The translations under genes were made by a program, and so were the position numbers. Below, piece by piece: positions 33,502 through 45,849 of a stretch of 64,000 nucleotides of DNA. Numbering within the stretch: position 1 is the first letter of the stretch; each line of letters starts with the position of its first letter. Source of the DNA: Climacium dendroides (taxonomy: Eukaryota; Streptophyta; Bryopsida; Hypnales; Climaciaceae); contig OX467083.1 in NCBI GenBank assembly GCA_950106755.1, positions 30,995,029-31,059,028 of the forward strand, in the 5' to 3' direction. The notes beneath the pieces were generated by a model. It was not told the DNA's origin. It worked only from the letters and a program-made list of their open reading frames with translations, and made no database searches.

Positions 33502-35918
33502 TTAACAGTCTTTGGCAGCGGTGTTCAGAAGCTCCATGGCCGAAGCTCCGAAAGCCTGCATTTGCGAGCGAGAGAACACAGGTTGAGGGTAGACGAGTGA
33601 AACGGAGAGGTCGTCCCCGTTGAGCAAGGTTTCACCAACTGCAAAACAAGGGCCAACGCCGTGCATTGACGGGAAAGGCCCGTTAACACTCGCCACTTGC
33701 AACTTCTGTGTGTCCTTGGACTGCCATGTCCACGAAGGGGCTCCGTCTATGAACATGGAGAAGAGCGCAGTTCGCATGGACGACTGGGGTGTTATGCCGG
33801 GATGCTTCAGGACCTGCACCCACGAACGGCAGATTTCAACTCTCGGTAAAGATTGAAAGGTTTCTTGATGGAAGAGTGGTCAAGAAAGCAACAAGACAGC
33901 AAATCCATTTGGGACTCCAATAGACGTTACCCCTTCCTTCACAAAAGAATCGAGCTTTGTTAAGCATCAGGGAATAGACATCAAGACAGGGGATCATCAG
34001 TCATCGTTGGCCTCAGCAAAAGTTGGGGTAGAATTCACATACCTGGGAGAAGAGCAAGTTAAGAACAGGAATCTCAGAGAATTGTTTGCATTTGGAGAGG
34101 TCTTTTTCGGTGGTGGCGGAAACGCTCCGAGCTAGGTCCCAGAATGGGACGCCTTCTTTGGCTTGCTGAGTTTGTGGAATGCCAGTGACGAAGTTGCCCA
34201 CGGTATCCGCGGGAAGCGCTGGCTCGAAGAATCTTCGGCAATCTATCACACTGCGAAAGTAGTCACAAAAACAATAGTTATCGGACGAGGAAAGATGAAA
34301 CCCTAAATGTTACTTATGTCAGGATTGGAAATGTGGCAATGCAACAGGAATGCAGGGTTAGGGTTAGTACGATGTGAAGCTGAAATCATCCTTCTTTTTC
34401 TCCTTGAGCTCTTTTGTGTTGGCTGCTGTTCTCAAAAATGCTGCTGCTAGTGCTGCCGGCAACGTTGTCTTCTCTTTCTTGCATGCTGCGAGGAGATCCG
34501 CAGTTCCTGCTCCATCCAGACGTCCGTCAGTATTTTATATCAAAACGAATGCCAATGTCTAGTAAGACACATGCGTACAGACCAAGATTGACATTGTCGA
34601 TAAACATGCGTGATGGTCAAGATAGGGACGACGTTTGTTCACACATGCCTGCTTTCCCGAGAGTGTATGACAGGAAATCAGACTTGAACGGCTCGGACTT
34701 CCGCTGCTCGCCATAGCTAGGCTGAAATGGCAGGAGCGCGTATTTGTTCGCACCCAAGGCGTATCCCACAGTGTCGGACGCTTTCTGGAAAAAGCCCTTG
34801 GAAAAAGACCCTTTGGGAACGAGATCTTCAATGGTGGGCAAGAGGGCATCCTTCCCAGGGTTGTGGGGCAGACGAACAGATTGGCCATCCACAATAGCAT
34901 TGAGCGCGGTTAAACACTGGCGAACGACAGTGTACGCAGATGTCCTGTCGAGGCCGCCACTGTGGAACCGAAACAGGATGATAGTCAGTGCACGCGATGC
35001 CTCCGTGTACAAGTGAACCTGCAAGGGACAAGAAAGAAACGCACAACAGTTAGGTCGAAACTGCGACATCGAGCAGCCATAGCTACAGAGCAATACTTAG
35101 AAAGTTACGGATTCTTTCAGATTTCATTACAATGTGTCCGAACGCCATACTAATTTCGTTCAACCGCGTTACAGCGACGACATTGCTAAGTTCGTTTCGA
35201 CGTTTTACAACCACAGAGCTCTTACGACATCCCAATATTATTCAAAGTTGCTCAATTGCATCATCAAGCGTCCACAGCCACAGAGCAATGCATAGAACGC
35301 TACAGTTCTATGCAGATTCCATTACGACGTGTTAGAACGCCAGACGTGTGTCGTTCTACCGTGTTCAGCGACGGCATTGTTAAATTTAGTCTCAGCATTT
35401 CACAACCACACTGCTCTTACGACATCCCAATGTCAAAGTAAGTTGCTGAATCGTGACATTGGGCGGCCGTAGCCGCAGACACGTACCTGGAGAAGGTCGA
35501 GCGGAGGACTTGGGTTGTTCTCCAGGTTCAAGAACGGCGTATTGATCTCCTCCCGGACGACTTTATTGACAGCTGCAGCAAGGCCATCATCGGCACCTTC
35601 AATGGTAATGAGACCAGCTTCCTCGCTGGCGATTGTCTGCGGCCACGGACAGATTTCGACCTTGGGCTCCACAGAGTCGCCCATGACACGAAACGCCAGT
35701 TTGCCCTTGGCATTCTCGACGATTTGCACCCTCAGCATCGCATGCCCGTCCATGACCTCACGCAACGCTTGCGCAACGTGTTGCGACTCCACCACACGCC
35801 GCAACGCCACCGCCACCACGGCGGTACCCGTGCCCTGCGAGGTCGCCTTCATCCAGTTGTCTTCGGAGGGCCCCATCGCCCTGGTCATGACGTCGCCGGT
35901 CGCTTGCGCCGGGGCCAT
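33502..35918 (-). CDS. plant condensation-domain acyltransferase-like protein (PapA / wax-ester-synthase type fold), five exons
   Basis: Exons on the - strand are 35918-35487, 35018-34643, 34509-34371, 34250-34043 and 33813-33502; all introns are GT-AG and phases agree, giving 1467 nt and 488 residues. The exon 2/3 junction is the least certain (weak donor T|GTGAAC; two nearby acceptors). The layout matches the plant condensation-domain family: N-terminal RAMGPSEDNWMKATSQGTGT (residues 13-32), then HAMLRVQI, then the active-site-like motif FRFHSGGLDRTSA (His163 and Asp168, equivalent to the HxxxD region; the spacing here is H-x4-D). Next come a central LPAALAAAFLRTAA helix, the VIDCRRFFEPALP strand and a C-terminal part with RTALFSMF and SMHGVGPCFAVGET. 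Homologous folds transfer acyl groups between CoA or carrier thioesters and alcohols or amines; the substrate of the plant members is unknown to me. No signal peptide or membrane span is seen. The start lies just upstream of the conserved N-terminal motif, and the frame is open with GC-rich third positions from there. Confidence 0.85.
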
Positions 35919-38125
35919 AACTCGGGATGCTTCTCGTCACAGACCTGCGAGTGAGGTCAAACACAGCACAGATGAATCACAAACTAGCTTCACAATGCAG
36001 CATTCCACATGAGCTCTCGCATTCTTCAACGGCACATCCCATAAACTCGTCTCAATCGCAAAGTCAGCGAGCAGAGCTTTTTCCACCATAACCCACGACA
36101 TCTGCCACTGGGAAGCAAGACGCTTTAAATTCCCAGCTGCATCAGAACGTACCATCACTCAAAACACCCACTCCAAACGAACTATGATGCCAACAACCTA
36201 TCACATGGACTCTCCTCAGCCTCAAATTACCCCATGAGCTCTTCACACAAAAAGACCAGCTTGTACGAGCTTTCAACGTCGACAGCTCACTCCAATCTTT
36301 TCACCACCCTAACTTCCTAGCTCGACACCGATGTCGAACCCACCGCCGAGCTCGTCCACAGAAGCTCCACACTAGCAAAGCCAGCCAGCTAGCTACGGCA
36401 TGTACCAATGATATCTTCAACCTCATCTCAACATTATCATCAACCAGGACAGGGAAACCACAGTGAGTCTGCACGATTTGAGATTAGCTACCACACCGAT
36501 TAGCATTAGCAGTGTCAGGAACGGACGAGTGTTACCGGCAATGTACAGGCAAACTTGAGAGCTGAGCTGCAACAGGATGCTGAGCTGCAACAGGATGCCG
36601 AGCCTGCAGACGGAGGTGAAGTGGAGCTGGGGAGTGAGATATGCTACTGCTGCTGTTGTAGCAGGCCTGATGCGCTTCAGTTGGCATGTGGTTACGTTAT
36701 AAGTGGGTGCGGAAACAAGGGTTGAGCAGATTGGCGGTTAGTTTCGTGGTAGGCTCGTCGACTCCTTCATGCACGCCAAACTAGTAACAGCTGCTGCTAT
36801 TGCACCTAATGGGGTGCAGGATCATTATTTAGTGATGGCTTGCAGAAGCCTGATGCACAGGCTACGAGGGAGTGGTTGTGTTCATTATGGTCAACTGGTT
36901 ACTGTTCACAAATGTCTCTAAATTTAGCAAAACTTCTGCCAAATGAATGATTTTGTACTGTTATACGGTGATGAAGAATGTGAATACGTACGTACGGTCA
37001 CAGTGTTCAATTTGAATTATATTTAGCGCAGTTAGCAGTGTATTTTGCAACTCAAGCTAATCATGAATTAATATCACACTGGGGACCGATGAGTATAGTT
37101 TTGGGTTGTGGATTGGTCAAGTTTTTCTGACGTTTGTATTGTTTGGAAGTGGGATAACACGGGGAACATGGCAAACTGAAGTGCAGGCGCTCCCCTGTTG
37201 TGGTATTTTGCTGAATACAGGTCAGCACTTGTTGGATCCTCGCTGCTGACAGTCAGAAGCATAAAGCAACACAGTTGTGAAGAGGAAGGCAGGCTACGTG
37301 GAGAATTTCGTGCAAGACTGTCTGTCCCCAGCAACAGGAACCAGGTACCAATTTGTGTGAGCAATTACTGCTTTGCGGTGGAGATGCTCTGTTGCAGCAA
37401 AGATTGTATTCCGATGGTTCAAAGTTTTCATGGTAACTTAGTAGATCGATCAAAAACCAACTTACACAGTTACACTGGAACTGATGTTTGGATGATCTAC
37501 AATCATTCTCCTCATCAATGAACATATTCGCCAGTTTTGTGATGTTAAACGTACCTGCCGAGATTTTCAGTTGACTGCAGGTATGTGCACCGAGAATTTC
37601 AAATGAAGGACAGCTCTCTCCAAATTTCAGTTGGCATTCCTAGTGCACATACAATAAACTTACTGTCTATTATAACTTAGTGGCAATTACGGGTGTTCCT
37701 TGGTCTCATTCAACTGCTTGCCGTTAAGTAACTTAATGAAGATCTGCCTCGGGCCTCCCCACATTGCCACATTGCCAACAAGAAAATTCCGGGGATTGGA
37801 GGAATTCAAATTGGTTGCGAGATGATTTCTTTGGGTGCTGCACGCATTGATCGATGTGGGTGAGGCTGGGGCGTCAGAATGGATTATGGCAGGTAGCCAA
37901 CTTTTTGGTCGGTCTTCACGGCAGTTGCTTGGAAAGAATGACGGAGAGCTGCTGGATGAAGGCGGGGTAAGGGAGGAGGTCCATAAAGTGCGCATTTAAG
38001 AGCTGAAACGGAATTTGGGGAGGTGAAACTTCTTGGAATATTTTTCAGTAAATTTTCCTTGAAAGACAAATGGAATTGGCACCTAACCCAAGTGGTTTCA
38101 TAGTTTTTGGAGCTCTGTGGAATTA
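35919..38125. other. 5' flank of the acyltransferase gene
   Basis: The first 800 bp or so are GC-richer than the intergenic average and probably include promoter and leader. Frames at 37198-37521 (+) and 37253-37525 (-) overlap each other and have no recognisable product. The TA-flanked MITE at 38126 marks the return to repeat DNA. Confidence 0.4.
36560..36599. repeat. two-unit 20-bp tandem repeat upstream of the acyltransferase
   Basis: GCTGAGCTGCAACAGGATGC is present twice in tandem about 650 bp upstream of the acyltransferase ATG. It could lie in the promoter or 5' leader; no function can be assigned. Confidence 0.7.
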
Positions 38126-38440
38126 AGGTTGCAACATCCATAACCGTTAATTTAAGGGTTTGGGACATGATATCTGCTAATGACACATCCAACAAATTAT
38201 TGGACCCTACCAACAAGTGAAAATTAATTCTTGTACTCTTTCAAATGTATTATTTGGACAATGAGAGAATAAATCTTGAATTTTTAAAGAGCCAACTATA
38301 CATGCACATAATACCAACATTAGGGTCTGATATTTAGAGGTAGTACATCCTTGTAATCACATCTAGTCACTTTCCAAGATTTTCTAAGATTTTGGAGGTG
38401 ACAATTATGGATATAGTGACGGTTATGGATGTTGCTACCT
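38126..38440. mobile_element. TA-flanked 315-bp MITE, AGGTTGCAACATCC family
   Basis: Starts TA|AGGTTGCAACATCCATAAC and ends TTATGGATGTTGCTACCT|TA, an inverted repeat of about 22 bp. No coding capacity. The AGGT start and TA flanks link it to the other two MITE families. Confidence 0.7.
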
Positions 38441-38852
38441 TAGTTGTGAATTTCTAAAGTTGAAATGGGATAGGGTTCTAAAATTGCCCACTTCCTCAAA
38501 TGTACAATAATTATACATTGTTGGTAAAAAAAAAGCAAAATGTACCAACAATGTACATCTTAGGAGGTAGGGGATTTTTTTGCAATTCTTTTAGATAAAA
38601 CAAGTATACAAATAGCTTAAATTCAATATATGTTTGATCTAGTATAGAATTCTTAATTAAACTTTTACAATAGTATTTTAGTTGTATTTGGTTGTTTTTT
38701 TGGAGTAACTGGTAATTTAATTATTAATTTTGTGGCGAAAATAGGTGATTGGCATGTTAGTTCACCGATTTGGAAGAGATTAGTAATAGGAGTGTCAAGT
38801 TGGATTTGCAAGTCGGATGTGACAAGTCACCATGTTGTCAACTATCAAATTG

Positions 38853-39005
38853 CATGGTTGTCATACTAGACAAGTTACTATTCATTTCTTGTCCTGTAGG
38901 ACGAGTTACTATTCATCAAATGTACCTCTCAAGTACATTTGATGAATAGTAACTCATCCTACAGGACGAAAAATGAATAGTAACTTGTCCAGTATGACAA
39001 CCATG
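38853..39005. mobile_element. 153-bp perfect-stem hairpin element with 8-bp target duplication
   Basis: The arms of about 73 bp differ at only a few sites (start CATGGTTGTCATACT, end AGTATGACAACCATG) around a loop of about 7 bases. TCAAATTG occurs directly on both sides (38845-38852 and 39006-39013). Each arm contains two related 16-mers, ACAAGTTACTATTCAT and ACGAGTTACTATTCAT. The 8-bp duplication suggests mobilisation by a hAT-type transposase. Confidence 0.8.
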
Positions 39006-39281
39006 TCAAATTGGTGATTGTTGAATTGGAAGCCAATTGGCATTAGTGGTTGCCATTCCAATTTAATAATTTGCCTTAGTTGTTTGGTTGTCCCATTGCC
39101 AACTTGCTTCCTAATAGGCTATGATGTTCAATTTTGTTTTTCACACACTGTCAAGCGTGTCTAGTGAAAGTCTTGGCCCAAGTTTTGTGAGCCTAATTGG
39201 AGGTTATGTATGTGTGTTTATGATTGCTAAATGGCAATTCAAGTTGAAATTAAGTTATGGTGCGAGTTGGTTGTGTGAGTC

Positions 39282-40218
39282 TTAACCCCTAAAGGTTTGT
39301 GACTATGTTTTTACCAAAAATACTTTAAAATTGTCATTTCTAGTATAAGCACCAAATTTTATTTTTTTAAATTTTAGACACATGTAACCATAGAATCTTG
39401 TAGTAAACTAGTTTGAAAATATGTGGAAAATTTTTCCAAAATTTCCACTATATAGATTGTAAGATATTAGTGTTTAAAGTGACAAATCCCCTTTTGGGGG
39501 TCCTACAAAAAATATTAGATAGCTGCACTTTACAAGGTCACATTTGCATGAATTTTTTTTTTAAATGGTGGTTCTTCTTTGGATTCATTCTTCAAGGCAA
39601 GTTGGTTATATGCTTGAAAATTTCAAATCATTTGAAATTGTACAACATATAAGAAAAAAATAGTAAGTAGAAAGAAGTTGAGATTAATTCAAAATACTAA
39701 ATTGTTAGTAATTTATTCATGGAATTAAAAAATGCCAATTCTAATGGTTGCACTATTGTAATAAACAATCTACATCCTATGATTTTATTTTTTTTCAAAA
39801 AAAATTGAAAATTGAGTAAGGTAAAGGACTTCAAAGTTTATTTTAGAGTTGAGAATCCATAATTGCCCACAAACTAAAACTCATAATTTTTGACTCATTG
39901 ATCAAAATGGAATGATTCAAAGCTTTCCATGTACATATAATTCTAGAAAACCAATTTCAAATTTTTTTTTAATTAGAAAAGTGATTTTTTTCACTTTACC
40001 TAGACTACCCATTTATAAAAAATAAAAATAAAAACATAGTAGGCCATAACTTTTGACTCATATTTACAAATGTCATGAAATTTAGTGCATATGAAAGATA
40101 TTCCTTGCCCCCACCTTCTTTAAAGATTTCAGTCTAAAATATGCAATTATCCATTCACACATACCTGCCCAAAATTTCTATGTTGCCAAAAAACGCATGT
40201 TTGTCCTTTAGAGATTAA
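39282..40218. mobile_element. TTAACCCCTAAAGG element, full-length copy (937 bp)
   Basis: TTAACCCCTAAAGG at the left, TCCTTTAGAGATTAA at the right. It has no long ORF. Its interior aligns with the 31.4-32.75 kb remnant and, in reverse, with 42149-43073. Confidence 0.75.
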
Positions 40219-41369
40219 TGTGATCTTGAATGTGATGAGTAAGTGCAAATTGTGATTCTAGTGTATGAATGCAATGTTGTTGTAGTAATGTTTTTGGCTA
40301 TGGAATTCCAAGTTGAATTATTGAATTCAAATTGAGGTATTTTAATTTTAGATATTAAACCTATTAGTATAGATTTCCTATTTGCTCGTCTCCTTTGGAA
40401 CAAACTTAATATACTAAAAGGGTAATTTTCAAATAGGTCATTATTCTCTTCCTACACCTAGATGACAAGATTTGTGACAACAAATGACAAATGATTTGGT
40501 TTGGGATATTTAGAGGTGTTTTATGCATAGTACTAGGCAAATTAACTCTAAAATGACAAACCCAATCCAAAGGACTAGGTTATTCATAGAATCTGTAAGG
40601 AAAACCCTTCTAGCACTCAATTACATGTGAACTTCTTTGGTATTATTCTCTTTGTCTTTACAAAATGCCTCTATCAATTTAGGTCTTGGATTTTGAATCA
40701 CAATTTGAACTTGTAGCTTTTTGCATTGGAAAGTTTGATTAAATTTTTTTAAATAGTAGCTTTGAGTTTGCTCATGGCCTTGAAGAGAGCGGGAGCTCAT
40801 CATTGATTGGTCTCTTGAATAAGCTACATGATGCCCATTTATCCGCGTGGGGCTCTTTGCTTTTTCATTGAAGTGAATAAAAAAACAAGCAACTTGCAAA
40901 ACTTGTAATTTTGGTACAAGAAGAATTCAATCTTTTTTATAAATGCAACCATACAATTCAATACATCTTCCAATTGGCATGGTTTTATAAATTTGGTAGG
41001 GTCTATATCATCATATTTTTGGAATATTATAATGAGATTCATTGTTGGTTGTGGAAAATATTTGAGTTGGTTTTAAGGAATTAGGGTTTATATTTTGGGC
41101 TTCTATTTTTAGATTGATAGTTTAAAATAAAATGTAGGTACAAATGCAAAAGGCTAATATTGTATGTTGAAGCAGTTACTATCTCTTTTGAGCTCATTGT
41201 CATTATAACAAACTATCACAATGAACTCAAAAAAAAATTTAATCGCAATTTTTCCATCCCCTAGTAAGACAATAAACAAAATAAATTAAATTAAAAAAAT
41301 TTGGTACCCCCTCCCCCAAATCTCACCCCTTTATAATTTTTAGTGGGGGTGGGTGTCCCATTTGATATG

Positions 41370-41525
41370 GGATATATCTCGTATCTATATTGTACATACT
41401 TATCTATGTATCATATCTTTATATTGTATATATCTATCTTTGTACCATATTTGTATCATATATGTATTGTATTTATATCTATATTGTATCTGTATCTATA
41501 ATTCTATATCGTATCCATATCCAAT
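41370..41525. repeat. degenerate TATTGTATC minisatellite (inverse of 15885-16025)
   Basis: Units of ATCTATATTGTATCTGTATC. The shared flanks GAGCTCATTG plus a poly-A/T stretch occur at 16130-16150 and again near 41200 and 41656. Overlapping Tyr/Ile-rich frames in it are repeat artefacts. Confidence 0.65.
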
Positions 41526-42148
41526 GGCACTTGTTTTTTTCAAGATCAATGGCATGGAGGGGGAGGGTTTTTTTCTTCTAAATCAATGGCTCTCGTTTTT
41601 TTCAATAGAGGGGAGGGGTAGGTAATTGGAGGAACAAGGCTAGTTGTTACTTTTGAGCTCATTGTCATTTTATGTAAAAACTCAAATTGAAAATTCTAAA
41701 ATATTTAACATCAGCTACACAACTTGAATAAAGAAAGTTGAGTATTGTCCAAAGTACAAATTTGTAGTGAAATTTAAGAAAAAAACATTTAGTAAAAAAT
41801 TAAAAATATTATTCAAAATCTAAACAATGGATGTCTTCATACCTTCAAAATAAACCATGAGAAAAAAATTGAAGTCAATCAAATAGTCATAATGTCTTTG
41901 AGGTCTTTCACCTCTAAAAGACAAGGTTTATGTTCATGCGTGTCTATTCCACAACCTTGTTCAACATCCATTAAATCTTCAAGGTAAATAACACATGCAT
42001 TTCCAAATCAACTAACACTTTTGGATTCCTCTCTTGATTTTGAATGCATTTCATATTGAATTCAACAATTGGCGCCATATACAAAGTGTATAAAATTTCA
42101 ATACAAAATACACTAAGGATACATTCCTTCTTTTGGAGCCCAAAGTTA

Positions 42149-43073
42149 TTACCCCCTAAAGGACCAATATGTATTTTTTGGCAACATAGAAATTTTGAGC
42201 AATACATGTGACTAGAGATTTGCATATTTTAAACTGAAATTTTAATAAAAGGTGGGGACAAGGAATATCTTTCATGTACATCAAATTTCATGACATTTGG
42301 AAATATGAGTAAAAAGTTATGGCCTAATATGTTACTTTTTTTCCTAGTTGGGCGGTCTAGGCAAATCAGAAAAAATCAAATTTTTTGAAAATAAAAATTT
42401 GAAATTGATTTTCTAGAGTTATATATATATATGAAAAGCTTTGAATCAATCCATTTTGACCAATAAAATGAAAGTAATGAGCAATTTTAGTTTGTAGGCA
42501 GTTACAGATTCTCTATTCTAAAATAAACTTTGAAGTCCTTTGTCTTGCTCAATTTTCAATATTTTCTGAAAAAAATAAAATCATAGGATGTAGATTGCTT
42601 ATGACATTTCAACCATTGGGATTGGCATTTTTCAATTCCATAACTAAATTCTTAACAATTTTGAATTTTGAAGCATGTTCTACTTCTTTCTACTTACTAT
42701 TTTTTTTCCTATATGTTGTACAATTCCAAAAGATGTGAAAATTTTCAAGCATGTAACCAATTTGTTTAGGAAAAATAAGCACCACCATTTTGGAAATTTT
42801 TTCATAGAAAAGTGAGCTTATGAAGTGTAGCTGTCATATTTTTTGCTCGGTTTTTTGCAAACCCCCCAAAATAATTTCTATACTTATATCTTGCAATCCA
42901 TGCGGTGGAAATTTCTGAAATTTTTTCCACGTATTCTCAAGTCATCATACTACAAGATCCTATAATTACACGTGTCAAAAAAAGTTTTTTTTCAAAAATT
43001 TGGTACTTGTACCAGAAATGGCAATTTTGGAGCATTTTCAGTGAAAACATAGTGAAGGAACTTTAGGGATTAA
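42149..43073. mobile_element. TTAACCCCTAAAGG element, reverse full-length copy (925 bp)
   Basis: Left TTACCCCCTAAAGGACC (one change in TTAA), right GAACTTTAGGGATTAA. The interior is the reverse complement of the 39.3-kb copy (TTGGCAACATAGAAATTTTG near the left end). No coding capacity. Confidence 0.75.
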
Positions 43074-43307
43074 AAAAGATTCTAAAATTCAAGTTTGGGT
43101 TTTCCTCCCCTAACCTCAAATGTCTTCTAATGATTAATGAAAATCAATTTTTGTGAGCACTCTCATTGGTTGAGAACTTGGAAATGGGGAAGCCATTTAC
43201 AACCCTAATCCTGCTTAAGCATGTACTCTACAAGTAGTCCCTCTTGTTTGGAATATAGTAAAGTAGATAAATTTTAAAATTCACGTTGTTGTATTAATTA
43301 GTATACA

Positions 43308-43601
43308 TTAACCTTTAGACAACGATGAGGACGTTTTTTGGCCGATGAATGACAAAGAATTTCTCAATGCAAGCTAGAAGTGCAACTATTCATCTTCCAA
43401 ATTTTGTAGAAAAAGGAAACGTAGCTTGTCTCCTAATAATACATTTCTTGTTTAGCCCTTCAACGTCAAGGTCAATATTTTTCATCCAATGAATGACAAG
43501 GAATTCTCTTATGAATGCTTTTTTATTTTTTTAAGCCAACAATTCACACGGGACCCAAATAGATGATTTCTACAATGATTAGTTTGTTATTTAAGGGTTA
43601 A
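43308..43601. mobile_element. TTAACCCTTAA-type element, 294 bp
   Basis: TTAACCTTTAGACAACGATG to TTTAAGGGTTAA, with foldback-arm landmarks AAGTGCAACTATTCATC and AATGAATGACAAGGAATTC. Related to 614-1061 and 47786-48016. Confidence 0.5.
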
Positions 43602-44344
43602 AATATAATTCTATTGGTTTGTGAAAAAAATATACAAGTTAGAATTTGAATCTCTAAAAAACATTGTCTTTAGAAAGTTCTATTGCAACAAACAACTTTT
43701 GATATAAAATTTTGAAGGACATAAGATTTTTATTAATAATAGTAAAGATATTTGTTAGGTTCAAAATTAATTTTCATGTTGTAACTTTCCTTTAGCCTCT
43801 TATAAGTAAGTATATGTTATAGTCAAATAGAGTTCACACCACATTCTAAATTAATTGGATCTCTATGTATTCAATTCTTTATTCAGTTTAAACATTGAAG
43901 GTATATATAGAATAAAAAATATTTAGGCTAAAAATTGATCATTAGCTCATCTAACAATGCAAGTTGAATTGAATTTTGTTTCATTTTGCTTTTCATTCAA
44001 CTTATGCAATTCCAATCAAGCAAACGAAATTTCAATTTTAGAAAACAAACTCAATTTTTGGTGAATTTTTTCACTTAATGTTTATGGTTTTACATGATAT
44101 GATAATTGATTGAAAAACATTACTTATGAGTATTTTGAATTTGATTGTATAGATATATAAGAAACATCCATACACACATCTATCCTTCAAACAAGTATCT
44201 CCAAAAAAGATTTAAAATCTTTCTTTAGAGTTTTTCAATGTTAGGGTCAACATACCCCAAATGGCTACAATCATTAGTCTATTTGATGATATATCAAGCC
44301 TTGAAGTACCAACATTGACAATCATTTTGCATAAGCACTCCCCA

Positions 44345-44730
44345 TTAACCCCTTTAATGTTTAAAAATTGGCCTATGATTTTTGATACAATACAATATGC
44401 CTAGTAATAAAGTATTGAACTAATAGCTTAACATTGGAGCAAATTTCCACCAATTGATTACTATTTGTATCCACAATTTTGTGCTTTTGTTCCACATCCT
44501 AATAGTATCAATATTAATGAAAATGGTTCAAACCATAGATGAATGAATGAGAGAGCGAACCATCCATCCATAATTGTCCAACTTACTATAAAAACAACAA
44601 TAAGCTTACCATTCAATCATTGTCAGCAAAAAAGCTCAACAACAAATCTAATTCAAGGCCCATTCATATAGTATTGTATCAAAAATTGTAGGAGAAACCT
44701 TAGGCCATTTTTGGCTTATTTAGATGTTAA
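44345..44730. mobile_element. TTAA-flanked MITE with long inverted repeats
   Basis: Left TTAACCCCTTTAATG, then GGCCTATGATTTTTGATACA. The right side, read in reverse, gives TTAACATCTAAATAAGCC, GGCCTAAGG and ATTTTTGATACAATAC. Arms are about 75 bp. A start-like relative lies at about 48013 (TTAGCCCCTTTAGG). Confidence 0.55.
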
Positions 44731-44904
44731 AGTATTAATCAACTATAGTCGAGATTGCAATGGCTATTTTAGTCCTCTTTGCTTTGAATATGCTATTAAC
44801 AATGTCATAATAGAAATTTTATTGTCTTTGCATATGTTTAATATCTCCTTTTATTAACTTCTATCCCCTTAGAAATCCATGTATATGACTATATATGTGA
44901 TTTG

Positions 44905-45849
44905 TTAACCCCTAAAGGACCATTGTCCCTTCGGGGGACAAATTGGATTTCGGGCAGGTACCTACGGGCTGAAATTTTGTCATGATTTTTTGAAACTTTT
45001 TTTGAAGATAGAAAAACTGATGAGCTTTGTGGGAATATAATTTTTTTCACATTTGATGCCCGGAAACAAAAGTTATGACCAAATAAGCTCAAAGTAGGGG
45101 ACGGGGGGCAGTCCGGGCAGCAAAAAAAAGTTTGAAAAAATTTGAATTTTTCTTTTTTGGATTTTTTTTCTTGTAGATTATATTTTTGTCTGCATGGGAA
45201 GCTTTGATTCATTCCATTTGGACTTATTATGAGAAAGTTATGGACAATCTTGTTTATCGGGCAGTTAGAGCATCTTCCTGAAAAAATAACTTATAGAATT
45301 CATTTTTGAATGCAATTTTTACAATTTTTTTGAAAAAAAATTTTTACATGATTTTGTTTGCTTGCTAGAACAATCCCACCATTGGGATTAGTGCATTTTA
45401 ATTCCATCTTAAATATACTAATAATTTAGATTTTCCTTCATTCTCATACCTACTTCTACTTAACAATTTTTTTAAGCATGAAAATTAATTTTTTTCTTAA
45501 AATTTTCTTTTTCCCTATATTCTCAACTCAATTTCCCACAATAAGGATTTAAAGCTCAAAACTCTATAGTGCAAAAAATTTAAGTTAAAAAAGTTCAAAG
45601 TCAAATAATCCAGTCCCACAAGGTGCTGAAAAAATTGTTTTTTTTCACTTTAAATGCAAATATCTTTTAATTTATATGGTCAAAATTTCTGAAATTTTTT
45701 CCACACATTTTCATACTAGTAAGGTATAAGATCCTATGGTTGGATGTGTAAAAAATTAAATTAAATTTTTTTTTTTTCTCTTTGCTACAGAAATGGCAGT
45801 TTTGAGGGTTTTTTTTGCAGAAATAAGGCCTTGGTCCTTTAGGGGTTAA
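44905..45849. mobile_element. TTAACCCCTAAAGG element, best-preserved copy (945 bp)
   Basis: Perfect 17-base terminal inverted repeats: TTAACCCCTAAAGGACC and GGTCCTTTAGGGGTTAA. TTAA is at both edges. Internal subfamily landmarks are TGCCCGGAAACAAAAGTTAT and TTCCATTTGGACTTATTATG. It lacks a transposase; the longest ORF (107 residues) shows no recognisable domain. Confidence 0.85.

Noticed and set aside
34559..34900. Additional frames overlapping acyltransferase exon 2 on both strands
   Set aside because: Only one frame continues the family motifs and splices in phase with the neighbouring exons.
37198..37525. Overlapping 107-residue (+) and 90-residue (-) frames
   Set aside because: Neither shows family motifs, clear codon bias or splice continuation; left as part of the acyltransferase upstream region.
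41353..41625. Tyr/Ile-rich frames
   Set aside because: They are translations of the TATTGTATC minisatellite.
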